Program-made: the position numbers and the translations under genes
NCBI GenBank assembly: GCA_022511385.1
Contig: JAFLRN010000026.1
Location: forward strand, 1-32,813
From: Acetatifactor sp.
GTDB taxonomy: Bacteria; Bacillota; Clostridia; Lachnospirales; Lachnospiraceae
DNA length: 32,813 nucleotides
Direction of reading: 5' to 3'
Shown here: positions 15,668 to 23,599 of the stretch, piece by piece
Layout of the letters: every line of letters begins with the position of its first letter
Position numbering within the stretch: the stretch's first letter is position 1
The notes under the pieces: model-generated
The model's input: the letters and a program-made list of their open reading frames with translations, nothing else
Databases searched by the model: none
What the model was told of the DNA's origin: nothing

Positions 15668-16558
15668 TTACTTCAGCCGATACCCAAGTTTATATACCGA
15701 TGCCTTAAAAGGCGGTATCTTCTCAGAGATTCCATAACGTTCGGCAATACCATATCTTACAAGCCATTCATAATTAATACCAAATCCGTGCGGTCTGGTT
15801 TCATATTTAAAATGCTCCAGATTCCCATGCTGCTCTAAATAGGCAATAATCGGTTGATATACCATGGGGGTGTTCTCCTCCAAATATACCACACAGTTTT
15901 CCAAAATACTCTTTACTACAGCGTAATCTACTTTACATTCAAATAAAGGATCATATATTTTTGAAAAGATTTCAGGATTCAACCGCTTTCCCTGTGGGAT
16001 CAACTCCCTTTCTGGTATTTGTCCATTTTTAAATATTTCTATCCAAGCTATATTTTCTGCCATCTGAGGAATAAAGTAGATTGCATTCTCAAGATTCTCT
16101 TTTATATAAAGATTTTTTTCTGCCTTATTCAGATAATAGACAGCGCCGGAAAATCCTAACAACAATTCCTTCTGCCTGTCTACCTCTCCGATATAGAAGG
16201 CATCCTCAAATAACTCATCAAGCATGAAATCATTTGAAAAAAGCTTTCGGCTTTTACTAAATGCCTTCCATATAAAGTCATCTGTATTTACCGTTCCAAT
16301 AAATCTCTTAAACGCTGTCAAGGTGAATATATTCAATATAACAGGCATCCCGTCTTCTATTAACGTATAACTTGTCTTTCCTTTATATCCATCATCAAAA
16401 ACAACCGCAATTTGTATATCAGACCATTCCCATATTTTATCGTGACTGAAACTTCCCAGCAGGTATGCTGCAATACATTGCTTATTTCCAGATAAGTCAG
16501 AAGTTATTTTTTCGATGATATTATTACATTTCTCTCTAAAAATTGAATCTTCCATCAT
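15668..16558 (-). CDS. Nucleotidyltransferase-fold protein lacking the catalytic aspartates
   Basis: 296 residues. The N-terminal 100 or so read as an antibiotic-type nucleotidyltransferase fold: [20 protein letters not shown], where active members have GSx(about 10)SDID. Here the second Asp of D-x-D is Gln, and the strand that normally gives the third acid reads VILNIF. The C-terminal part (about 130-296) is helical, as in aminoglycoside or lincosamide nucleotidyltransferases. It is therefore probably inactive, or uses other residues. Start at the ATG pair 16558/16555 after AAGGAG. It lies 96 bases downstream of the UvrA-like gene on the same strand and shares its low GC, so they may be co-transcribed and acquired together. 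Confidence 0.65.
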   Translation of the reverse strand: MMEDSIFREKCNNIIEKITSDLSGNKQCIAAYLLGSFSHDKIWEWSDIQIAVVFDDGYKGKTSYTLIEDGMPVILNIFTLTAFKRFIGTVNTDDFIWKAFSKSRKLFSNDFMLDELFEDAFYIGEVDRQKELLLGFSGAVYYLNKAEKNLYIKENLENAIYFIPQMAENIAWIEIFKNGQIPERELIPQGKRLNPEIFSKIYDPLFECKVDYAVVKSILENCVVYLEENTPMVYQPIIAYLEQHGNLEHFKYETRPHGFGINYEWLVRYGIAERYGISEKIPPFKASVYKLGYRLK

Positions 16559-16654
16559 AACGCTCCTTAGTTTTCTTTCACTCTTCAAATTCCATATTCT
16601 CAATGACCATATATATGCAAGTTTTTCTGCCAAAGCAATATATTGCTGATGTCT

Positions 16655-19516
16655 TTAGAAATTGATCTCCACATAACCCCTAAGATAATCGGCTGTTCTT
16701 GAATGTGCCTGTTCAAGAAGCTGTAAAGGTGTTCCACAAAACATTATCTCTCCCCCATGCCTTCCGGCACCAGGTCCCATATCAACAATATAGTCAGAGT
16801 TTAAAATCATATCTGGATTATGTTCTATTAAAACAACTGTATTTTGATCTGTCACAATACGCTTCATTACTTGAAGAATGCGGGCAACATCCTTTGAATG
16901 CAGCCCTATAGTGGGTTCATCGAATACATATATCAGATTTTTTCTGTTCTTATACCGACTCATTTCCCTTGCAAGTTTTAACCTCTGGGATTCCCCGCCT
17001 GAAACAGTGCTTAAACTTTGTCCCAGCTGCATATAGCCTAAACCTAAATCGCATACAAGCTTTACTTTATCATATATAGCTGACTGATCTTTGAAAAAAT
17101 CAAGTGCCTCTGTGAACGTCATATCCAGTACCTGTTTCATATTTTTACCACAATACCTCACTTGCAGCACATCATCAGTATATTGCTGTCCGTTACACGC
17201 CGTACAGATAATCTTCGTCTCTCCAAAATATTGTATGTAATTCTCTATATACCCTTTTCCTTTACATACCGGACATGCTCCTTTTGAATTAAAAGAAAAA
17301 TATGATATATTATCCATCATTGCATTATCATTATCTACACTTTTAGCAAAAAGAGTCCTAATTGTATCAAATAAATTAAGATATGTTGCCGGAATGGAGG
17401 TATTCTTGCCATTAAGCAGACTTTGATCAATACAAATAATATTCTTGATCTGATCGATCCCCTCAATGCTCTTGTGCTCCCCCGGTATTACACGATTGTC
17501 ATGAAGTTTGGAATATAATCCCTTATATAAAACCTCATACACAACAGAGCTTTTTCCGGAACCGGATACCCCTGTAAAACAAGTGATTTTTTGCAGTGGT
17601 ATCTCCACATCAATATTCTTTACATTATTCGCTTTAATCCCAAGCAGACTGATTGACGCATCAAACTGTAAGGGACTTCGGTTCAAGTCGATCCCCGTTT
17701 TTGGGGAAAGATATTTTCCTATGATTGATTTTGGATTATTCTGTATTTCTTTTAAAGTTCCTTGTGCGATCACCTCACCGCCACTAACCCCTGCTCCAGG
17801 TCCCATTTCTATAATATAATCTGCTGCACTTATCACATCATAGTCATGTTCTATCGTTATCACCGTATTGCCTTTATTCAAAAGCCTTTTTATAATATTG
17901 ATTACTTTTTCATTATCCGCACCATGTAAACCATCGGTAGGCTCATCAATAATATATGTAAGCCCAACCAGCCCTGAGCCAACCTGATTTGCAATTCTTA
18001 ATCTCTGATATTCGCCGCCGGACAATGAATCAATGCGCCGCTCAAAGGACAAGTAATCCAACCCAATTTCCTTCATCAGTGTAAGCCGTTCTTTCAATGC
18101 ATCAATGATCGGTTGCGACATGTCATTTCCGGAAAACTGTTCCAAAAAAATTAATAAGTCCGAAAATTCCATCTTTCCTAACTCGGCATAGTTTTTTCCA
18201 TTAAGTATAATATAGTTCTTGATTTTTTTTAGCCTTGTTCCATTGCAGTCTGGACATTCGACTTCATGCATATATGTTTTAAAAAAGCTTTCCTGTGCTG
18301 TGGAAGGTGCGGTTTTCTCGCTCAACATCTCATGGTACAAGTCATTTATTCTTGTCAGCACACCGGGAAAACTGACCAATGCGCCTTCTTTTGCAAGATA
18401 GTTCGGCAATACCTTGTCATATCCTTTGGGTCTTCGCAATATGAACATCTCGCCGTTAGAACCATACATTATCAAATTTTTTGCTTCCTCAGATAATTTT
18501 TCATACGGTTCATCAAATGAAAATCCGTAATGAACAGCCAAACTGTATAAAGCCATATATGAATAAGGATGGCTCATAGAATAGACCTCCTTGAAAAACG
18601 GGCCTTGCCGCAAAGTCTTCGCAGGATTTTTAATTACCTTTGACGGATGGACAACTTTCTTAATCCCACTGCCCTGACATTCCGGACAGGCACATAACAT
18701 ATTATTATATGAGAAATCTGATTCCTCCAGTGTAACTGTAATCAAATGATGCTCCAAACACCCATGCTTCTGATAAAAACTTTGTACATTATCTGTATCC
18801 TCTCCCTTTAAATAAATCGACAGATAATTACCGCCTTGTATACTTGCACTTTTTAAACAATTAACAGCACTTTTATTCAGTTTATTGGCAGCCTGAAACC
18901 TGCCTTCCACTACCATAACAAATTCTGTCTCATCATCAACCTCTATAAAATCCCTCAGATTTCGTCTTTCCCCATTTATATATATATATCGATTTCCCTT
19001 CTGTCTTATTTCCTCAAGCTGTCGCTGCCGACTGATTTTTTTGTTAAAAAAATAAGGAAATAAAACTTCAACGATCGTTTGTGAATTCAAAGCTTCAATA
19101 TCCTTTATCAACGTATATAAATTACTTTGCTCAAAGATATTGTTACAATAAAGGCATTGGCATTTTCCATGAATCGCCATCAGATTTCTCACATGTGAGC
19201 CTATGCTTGTATAAGTACCTATGGTGGATCTTGGATTATTGTTTGGCTTTACCTGTTTTAAGCTGATTACTGTCGATAAGCCTTCTATTCTCTCCACTTT
19301 TGGCTTTTTCATCTTTATGCTGAATCTTTTTTCCTGATCTGACATGCAGTCCAATAATTTACGCTGTGCTGTTGCATAGAGCACATCATATGCCAATGTA
19401 GATTTCCCGGAACCACTCACACCTACAATAACTGTATGTTTATAATATGGAATTTCTACATTAATGTCCTTAAGATTATTTTCGCTTACCCGAGTCAATT
19501 TAATTGCATTTTCCAC
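16655..19516 (-). CDS. UvrA-like ABC ATPase (accessory UvrA paralogue)
   Basis: 953 residues with two ABC ATPase units: Walker A GVSGSGKS at 32-39 and again near 647; signatures LSGGEYQRLRIA (about 495) and VSGGESQRLKLA (about 836); Walker B regions YIIDEPTDGLH and YVFDEPTIGLH. Zinc-site cysteines are present (CLYCNN, CPECQGSG, CPVCKGKG with CTACNG). UvrA recognises DNA damage with UvrB. This version is Lys/Asn/Ile-rich and AT-rich against its neighbours, with no uvrB or uvrC nearby, so it is more likely an accessory copy, such as those protecting against DNA-targeting drugs, than the housekeeping gene. The start is GTG with GGAGG 12 bases upstream. The role is inferred. Confidence 0.85.
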   Translation of the reverse strand: MENAIKLTRVSENNLKDINVEIPYYKHTVIVGVSGSGKSTLAYDVLYATAQRKLLDCMSDQEKRFSIKMKKPKVERIEGLSTVISLKQVKPNNNPRSTIGTYTSIGSHVRNLMAIHGKCQCLYCNNIFEQSNLYTLIKDIEALNSQTIVEVLFPYFFNKKISRQRQLEEIRQKGNRYIYINGERRNLRDFIEVDDETEFVMVVEGRFQAANKLNKSAVNCLKSASIQGGNYLSIYLKGEDTDNVQSFYQKHGCLEHHLITVTLEESDFSYNNMLCACPECQGSGIKKVVHPSKVIKNPAKTLRQGPFFKEVYSMSHPYSYMALYSLAVHYGFSFDEPYEKLSEEAKNLIMYGSNGEMFILRRPKGYDKVLPNYLAKEGALVSFPGVLTRINDLYHEMLSEKTAPSTAQESFFKTYMHEVECPDCNGTRLKKIKNYIILNGKNYAELGKMEFSDLLIFLEQFSGNDMSQPIIDALKERLTLMKEIGLDYLSFERRIDSLSGGEYQRLRIANQVGSGLVGLTYIIDEPTDGLHGADNEKVINIIKRLLNKGNTVITIEHDYDVISAADYIIEMGPGAGVSGGEVIAQGTLKEIQNNPKSIIGKYLSPKTGIDLNRSPLQFDASISLLGIKANNVKNIDVEIPLQKITCFTGVSGSGKSSVVYEVLYKGLYSKLHDNRVIPGEHKSIEGIDQIKNIICIDQSLLNGKNTSIPATYLNLFDTIRTLFAKSVDNDNAMMDNISYFSFNSKGACPVCKGKGYIENYIQYFGETKIICTACNGQQYTDDVLQVRYCGKNMKQVLDMTFTEALDFFKDQSAIYDKVKLVCDLGLGYMQLGQSLSTVSGGESQRLKLAREMSRYKNRKNLIYVFDEPTIGLHSKDVARILQVMKRIVTDQNTVVLIEHNPDMILNSDYIVDMGPGAGRHGGEIMFCGTPLQLLEQAHSRTADYLRGYVEINF

Positions 19517-19552
19517 TATTTACCTAAACCTCCGCCATATTTCTTTAAATGC

Positions 19553-19855
19553 TTAATCAGGATCAAAGTAATTTATCTGTGCATCGTATGCTATCATTCC
19601 TTTAATGTAGTTTCCCTCTATTTTTCCGCTGAGATCCTTCACTGTATTGATAATAGCTTCTATGTAACACACAAGTGCTTTCCTGCACATGAGATAACTC
19701 ATACCGGACTCCTTACTGTTTATCTTCCTTCCGCACAGGGATGTACACTTATTATAGAATGCCCGAACGACATTGTCTTGACTTTTTTGGGGAAGTTTAC
19801 GTAAGGAGTCTGGCAGGAAATTTTGCCGCAAGTGATTCAAATATGCTTTCTCCAA
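19553..19855 (-). pseudogene. Probable C-terminal fragment related to the AraC-fusion family
   Basis: A 100-codon open stretch without a convincing start (TTG at 19855). Its C-terminus, GNYIKGMIAYDAQIN, resembles SGYYKGISAYDGWIN in the neighbouring AraC-type protein, and both are preceded by an L-(S/T)-G-(K/R) turn. It may be a decayed paralogue left between the UvrA-like gene and the AraC gene. It could also be a small real protein; I cannot name a family. Confidence 0.35.
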
Positions 19856-19922
19856 ATTGCGATTGTGATGGTTTCATTTTATCAGATGACTTTGGGTGTT
19901 GCAATCAACCCTAAAAAGTCAA

Positions 19923-19949
19923 CACAGTCTGTGCAATAAATGCTATAAT
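19923..19949 (+). promoter_or_regulatory. Extended -10 promoter and palindrome of the AraC-type gene
   Basis: TGCTATAAT (19941-19949) is a perfect extended -10, 36 bases before the ATG at 19986. CACAGTCTGTG (19923-19933) is a perfect 5+1+5 palindrome in the -35 region and could be an operator. Confidence 0.55.
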
Positions 19950-19985
19950 CCTATTATATCGCGATAATCAACACAGGAGGCTGGT

Positions 19986-21461
19986 ATGAGCTACCCAAAC
20001 TATACAAAAACTGTAATATGCTACATTGAGGCACATATTACGGACAAGAAGCTGAACCATGACGAGCTGGCGCAGCAAATTGGGTTTTCGTGGGACTATA
20101 TACGAGAGCTTTTTCACCATGATACAGGCTGCTCCATAGCACGGTATATGCAGTCTCGTAAGATAAAGCGTTCCGCTCTCGATTTAATTCACACAGACAA
20201 AACAATTCTTGATACTGCAATCTGCTATGGATTCATTAACCCCGAAACATATACGCGTGCCTTCCGTCGTGTCATAGGGATGACACCTAGCGAATTCCGT
20301 CGTCTTAGACCGCTTGTGGGAAAGGAGGAGTTGCTTGCCGGTGTATACGGTGTTGGCCTGCTTACTGAAAAAGAAAGAAGGAGTGATATTATAGATCGAA
20401 AAACATATCAAAATAATGATAGTACAATTTTGTATGGTGTACCAAAAGCAGGCTGGGGAGAATATGGTGGCTTTACCCCATATCTGATCTGTCTGAAATC
20501 AGCGGCAGCATATCTCGGCGAAGATTTGGACTATCCCTTTATTATGGCTTCAAGCGGTGCAGCATTTCGGTTTACCTGGAATAGCGAGGAATGGGATTTC
20601 AGCAATTACGACATTTTTCACACCTTTACGGAAAGCAACGAGGTATATCGCCTTGCTGCCGAAGCGCTGGGCAGGGAATTTTTCATCCTCGAACGGAACA
20701 AAGATACCACAAAGGAAGAATTTATAGCATTCATCAAGTCCCATATTGACGAAGGTTATCCTTGTATCGCCTTGGGAATCATTGGTCCACCAGAAGCCTG
20801 TCTGATCACAGGATACAGAAAAAATGGAGAGGAACTTCTTGGGTGGAATTTTTTTCAAAACGATCCTGAATTTGGCGGAAACTTAAAAATTGACGAATGT
20901 GGATACTTTATCAGCGACTCCTGGTGGGAAAATACCGACACACAAGCAGTCATGTGTGTGGGTGCTTTGAATGGAAATCGTTTCTCGGAGGATACGATTA
21001 TCCAGAACGGTATCCGGGCACTTACCGGTAGACTGGACAGTGGTTATTATAAAGGAATTTCAGCGTATGACGGATGGATAAACGCCCTCTCAGATAAAAA
21101 GAATTTTCCGGCAGGAGATAATTATTCCGTATTATTTGAAAAAATGCTCTGCCATAATGATGCCATAAACTGTCTGGAAGATGGCAGAAGAAGTGCCTCG
21201 GTCTACTTCCGCACACTCTCCGGTCTGGGCACAAGCAAAAGCGAAAAGTATGGACAAATCTCAGATGCCTTTTCCCAATGCAGCCAGGCAATCGGAGAAA
21301 TGCGGAAGCTGTACGGTAACGATATGGATGAATCAATAAAAAGGCTGGCGGATCCAACTGTACGCCGGCAGACCTGCGATCTATGTCGAATCGCAAAACA
21401 AGCTGATGCCAAAGCATTATCTTTATTGAAAGAATTGTGCGATGGAAAACCAAAGGGATGA
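19986..21461 (+). CDS. AraC-family regulator with large C-terminal C39/BtrH-like domain
   Basis: 491 residues. Residues 1-105 are the double helix-turn-helix of AraC proteins placed at the N-terminus (LNHDELAQQIGFSWDYIREL, then ILDTAICYGFINPETYTRAF with RRVIGMTPSEFRR). The rest, from about 145, begins YGVPKAGWGEYGGFTPYLIC, has MASSGAAFRFTW, and later GYPCIALG, YYKGISAYDGWIN and a helical tail with CDLCRIAKQAD. I read this as a papain/C39-like or BtrH-N-like domain seen in uncharacterised clostridial proteins, here probably sensing a ligand; this part is inference. AGGAGG lies 5 bases before the ATG. It is divergent from the UvrA-like gene and could control it. Confidence 0.75.
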   Translation: MSYPNYTKTVICYIEAHITDKKLNHDELAQQIGFSWDYIRELFHHDTGCSIARYMQSRKIKRSALDLIHTDKTILDTAICYGFINPETYTRAFRRVIGMTPSEFRRLRPLVGKEELLAGVYGVGLLTEKERRSDIIDRKTYQNNDSTILYGVPKAGWGEYGGFTPYLICLKSAAAYLGEDLDYPFIMASSGAAFRFTWNSEEWDFSNYDIFHTFTESNEVYRLAAEALGREFFILERNKDTTKEEFIAFIKSHIDEGYPCIALGIIGPPEACLITGYRKNGEELLGWNFFQNDPEFGGNLKIDECGYFISDSWWENTDTQAVMCVGALNGNRFSEDTIIQNGIRALTGRLDSGYYKGISAYDGWINALSDKKNFPAGDNYSVLFEKMLCHNDAINCLEDGRRSASVYFRTLSGLGTSKSEKYGQISDAFSQCSQAIGEMRKLYGNDMDESIKRLADPTVRRQTCDLCRIAKQADAKALSLLKELCDGKPKG

Positions 21462-21706
21462 TGATTACGGGTGCTGCTATGGAGTAACTTAAAAATATTT
21501 ATGAAAGTGTATGGGAGAGCAATGGTTTTGGGAATGGCCGTTTTGGGAGAGAAATATGAGAAGTTACCTTGCAATAAAAATGGACTGGCTTTTTAGAAAA
21601 ATTGTGAGTATAATGAAACCTGTATTGTGCTATGAGATATGAAGAACAGGGTTTAAACTCTAATTTGCCATAGGTACATTTTTGTCAAGAAATTAAGGAG
21701 AAGGCT
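21462..21706 (+). other. Intergenic region with a possible gene remnant and a -10 element
   Basis: Between the AraC-type gene and the DUF4272 gene. From 21479 one frame reads M-E-stop-LKNIYESVWESNGFGNGRFG, protein-like and vaguely like the end of a CbxX/SpoVK-type AAA protein, but short and interrupted. A TATAAT at 21609-21614 may be the -10 of the DUF4272 gene, about 93 bases before its start. Confidence 0.25.
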
Positions 21707-22942
21707 ATGTTTGGAAAAGACAAAAGGATTGAAGGAAAGATGTTTTTGCTCTGCGAGGAGGGAAGCCTGGAAGGGATCATGAACTGCCTCTGCAACAGAT
21801 TTGGTGTTCCCAATGAAGGTTCTGGGGACACGCTGACGCTGAAGCAAGATGACATAGAAATCCATATTCAGGTGGTGACAAAGGACATAGGGGAAGAGGC
21901 CGGGAAATTTCTGGACCAGCAGAAAAACGGCATCATGGGACACTTCTGGAATGTTCCTGCAAAGGATGTTAAGGAACAGACCCGTAAAATCAATGTGCTC
22001 CATCAGATCAGAAAGACTGCGGGTTATTGCGGCGTGAACTACTCCTTTGAAAAAGCCCATACAGACAAAAAGATGCTGGAGATCACAGGAATGCTGGCTG
22101 GAGCGCTGGAGGAGCTGCATGGACTTATCCTGGTGATGGGTGACGGTGAGGATATGCTGCTGGATGCCCGGGGCAAAATTGTGTTAAGCGACAAGGGTAG
22201 GAGCAAGGTGGATCACTTTATGCCTTATGTGGACCGCGCCTTGATCGGGGCTCCCAAGGAGGGTATTGCGGAGGAACAGATTAAACGTCGGTTGAGGAGC
22301 TGGAAGGTATTGGATGCCCATGATATCTATGTTCCTGAGCACTATCCCTACATAGAAAAGCTGGCGGATGCGAGGATCCGTAGCGCGGAGGAGATGGTTG
22401 ACCGGATGGCAGCGCTTTTGGCGGTGGCACTGTATTCGGAGGCCATGTTGGGAGACGGCATGTCGCCAGCGGAGGCAAGGGCCTTTGCGGAGGAGCATGT
22501 GCTGAGCCACTATGGCGGAGATGGGGTATTTTCGCCGAAGGAGAAGGCATATTTTTATAACGATAACGCGGAGGATAAGGAGAAGGTTGCATTTTCCTGG
22601 CAGTATGAAAATCTGTATGTGATGGAGTGGGCGTTAGGGCTTCTGAAAGAGCTGCCCTTTCCCAACGCTATCTGCGATGTGCCGCTGACAGTACGGGTTC
22701 TCAATCCCTTTGCGGATAGGGCGGCGCTTCTTTCTGCGGTAAAGCCACGGAGCGGGGAGGAGCTTTTGGATGCCTGCGACCTGATCTTCTGTTTGGACTG
22801 GGCCTGCGTGGACGCCCGGGTCTACGGACTGCCCGCCCCTGCAGGAATGGACGGCGGCGTTACGATGGAACGGCACAAGACACTGAATTGGCTCATAGGC
22901 TGTGAGGGCTGGGAGTGGGATGACGTGCAGACGAATACCTGA
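21707..22942 (+). CDS. DUF4272 domain protein
   Basis: 411 residues. The C-terminal 220 or so match DUF4272 as I remember it: RRLRSWKVL and RSAEEMVDRMAALLAVAL, then YENLYVMEWALGLLKELPFP and the closing VDARVYGLPAP with LNWLIG. The N-terminal 130 residues (FLLCEEGSLEGIMNCL, then KDVKEQTRKINVLHQI) are a separate alpha+beta part. No catalytic residues are known for this family; such genes often lie in immunity-like or accessory loci. AAGGAGAAGG precedes the ATG. A degenerate copy of its 3' end is found at 23521-23599. Confidence 0.75.
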   Translation: MFGKDKRIEGKMFLLCEEGSLEGIMNCLCNRFGVPNEGSGDTLTLKQDDIEIHIQVVTKDIGEEAGKFLDQQKNGIMGHFWNVPAKDVKEQTRKINVLHQIRKTAGYCGVNYSFEKAHTDKKMLEITGMLAGALEELHGLILVMGDGEDMLLDARGKIVLSDKGRSKVDHFMPYVDRALIGAPKEGIAEEQIKRRLRSWKVLDAHDIYVPEHYPYIEKLADARIRSAEEMVDRMAALLAVALYSEAMLGDGMSPAEARAFAEEHVLSHYGGDGVFSPKEKAYFYNDNAEDKEKVAFSWQYENLYVMEWALGLLKELPFPNAICDVPLTVRVLNPFADRAALLSAVKPRSGEELLDACDLIFCLDWACVDARVYGLPAPAGMDGGVTMERHKTLNWLIGCEGWEWDDVQTNT

Positions 22943-22946
22943 GAAA

Positions 22947-22991
22947 GAGGGGCGCCAGGGAAAGGCCTGGCGCCTCCTTTACTGCTTTTTT
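22947..22991 (+). terminator. Terminator of the DUF4272 gene
   Basis: GGCGCCAGG (22951-22959) pairs perfectly with CCTGGCGCC (22966-22974) around GAAAGG, 8 bases after the stop, followed by a pyrimidine-rich stretch ending in TTTTTT (22986-22991). Confidence 0.75.
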
Positions 22992-23004
22992 GTCTGCTTA
23001 TTGA

Positions 23005-23148
23005 CATACAGTTCTATACTTTTATTATGGGGAGAATTCTTTTGTCTTGTTGCACAGCTTTCGCAAGAAGACAAAGAAAACACCCTGGCGTGAAATTGCC
23101 CGGGCGAAAAAGGAGCGGGATGACTATCTCAAACGAAGGGAGATATGA
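23005..23148 (+). pseudogene. 3' fragment of a HigB/Gp49-like (RelE superfamily) toxin gene
   Basis: Forty-seven open codons after a stop at 23002-23004 read VLYFYYGENSFVLLHSFRKK, then TKKTPWREIARAKKERDDYL. This is the C-terminal third of phage-derived Gp49-like/HigB toxins (LLHxFxKKTxKTPxxEIxxA). The N-terminal half is missing and no start codon with ribosome site is present. Its stop TGA overlaps the first ATG of the antitoxin gene (ATGA at 23145), the normal toxin-antitoxin order, so the toxin was truncated in place. Confidence 0.75.
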
Positions 23149-23150
23149 TT

Positions 23151-23423
23151 ATGAAAACCTGGGATGAATACAAAGATTACGTTAAAGGCTTAGATCCTGA
23201 CAGCAAAAAAGAAATGGAGGAAATTGAAGATTTGTCCGCTCTGATCAGTGCTGTGATCAAACAGCGCAACGATTTAGGGATGACCCAGCGGGAGTTGGCA
23301 GAACTCAGTGGCCTGCCCCAGTCCTCTGTGGCCAGAATCGAGACTATGAAGATCACGCCAAAGCCTGACACATTCCTGAAAATCCTTCACCCTCTGGGCC
23401 TGAAGTTGACGATTTCTAAGTGA
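23151..23423 (+). CDS. HigA-like XRE antitoxin, orphan
   Basis: 90 residues. Start at 23151 (MKTWDEYKDYVKGLD), 9 bases after GGGAG; an in-frame ATG two codons earlier is too close to that site. The helix-turn-helix is ISAVIKQRNDLGMTQRELAE, then SGLPQSSVARIETMKITPKP, followed by a short strand end (LGLKLTISK) typical of HigA antitoxins encoded after HigB. The partner toxin upstream is only a fragment, so this may now act as a stand-alone regulator or protect against related toxins elsewhere. A decayed second copy lies at 25370-25459. Confidence 0.85.
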   Translation: MKTWDEYKDYVKGLDPDSKKEMEEIEDLSALISAVIKQRNDLGMTQRELAELSGLPQSSVARIETMKITPKPDTFLKILHPLGLKLTISK

Positions 23424-23520
23424 CCCTCCAGAGCTTTCATGCTCTCATAACGGGCAACAGGGCAAGGCTTAGCATCTTCACAAGAATGGCTTAGATTTTC
23501 GTGCAATTCATATTCATGAC

Positions 23521-23599
23521 CTGGGTCTGCGAGGACGCGCGGGTCTACGGATTGCCTGCCCATGCAGGAATGGACAGTGGCGTTATAATGGAATGGCAT
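23521..23599 (+). repeat. Degenerate duplicate of the 3' end of the DUF4272 gene
   Basis: 79 bases align without gaps to 22798-22876, with 67 identities by hand count. It encodes the shadow of VDARVYGLPAPAGMDGGV. It runs into the 3' end of the MerR-type gene on the other strand (stop at 23583), so that gene's last codons are built from this remnant. Confidence 0.85.
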
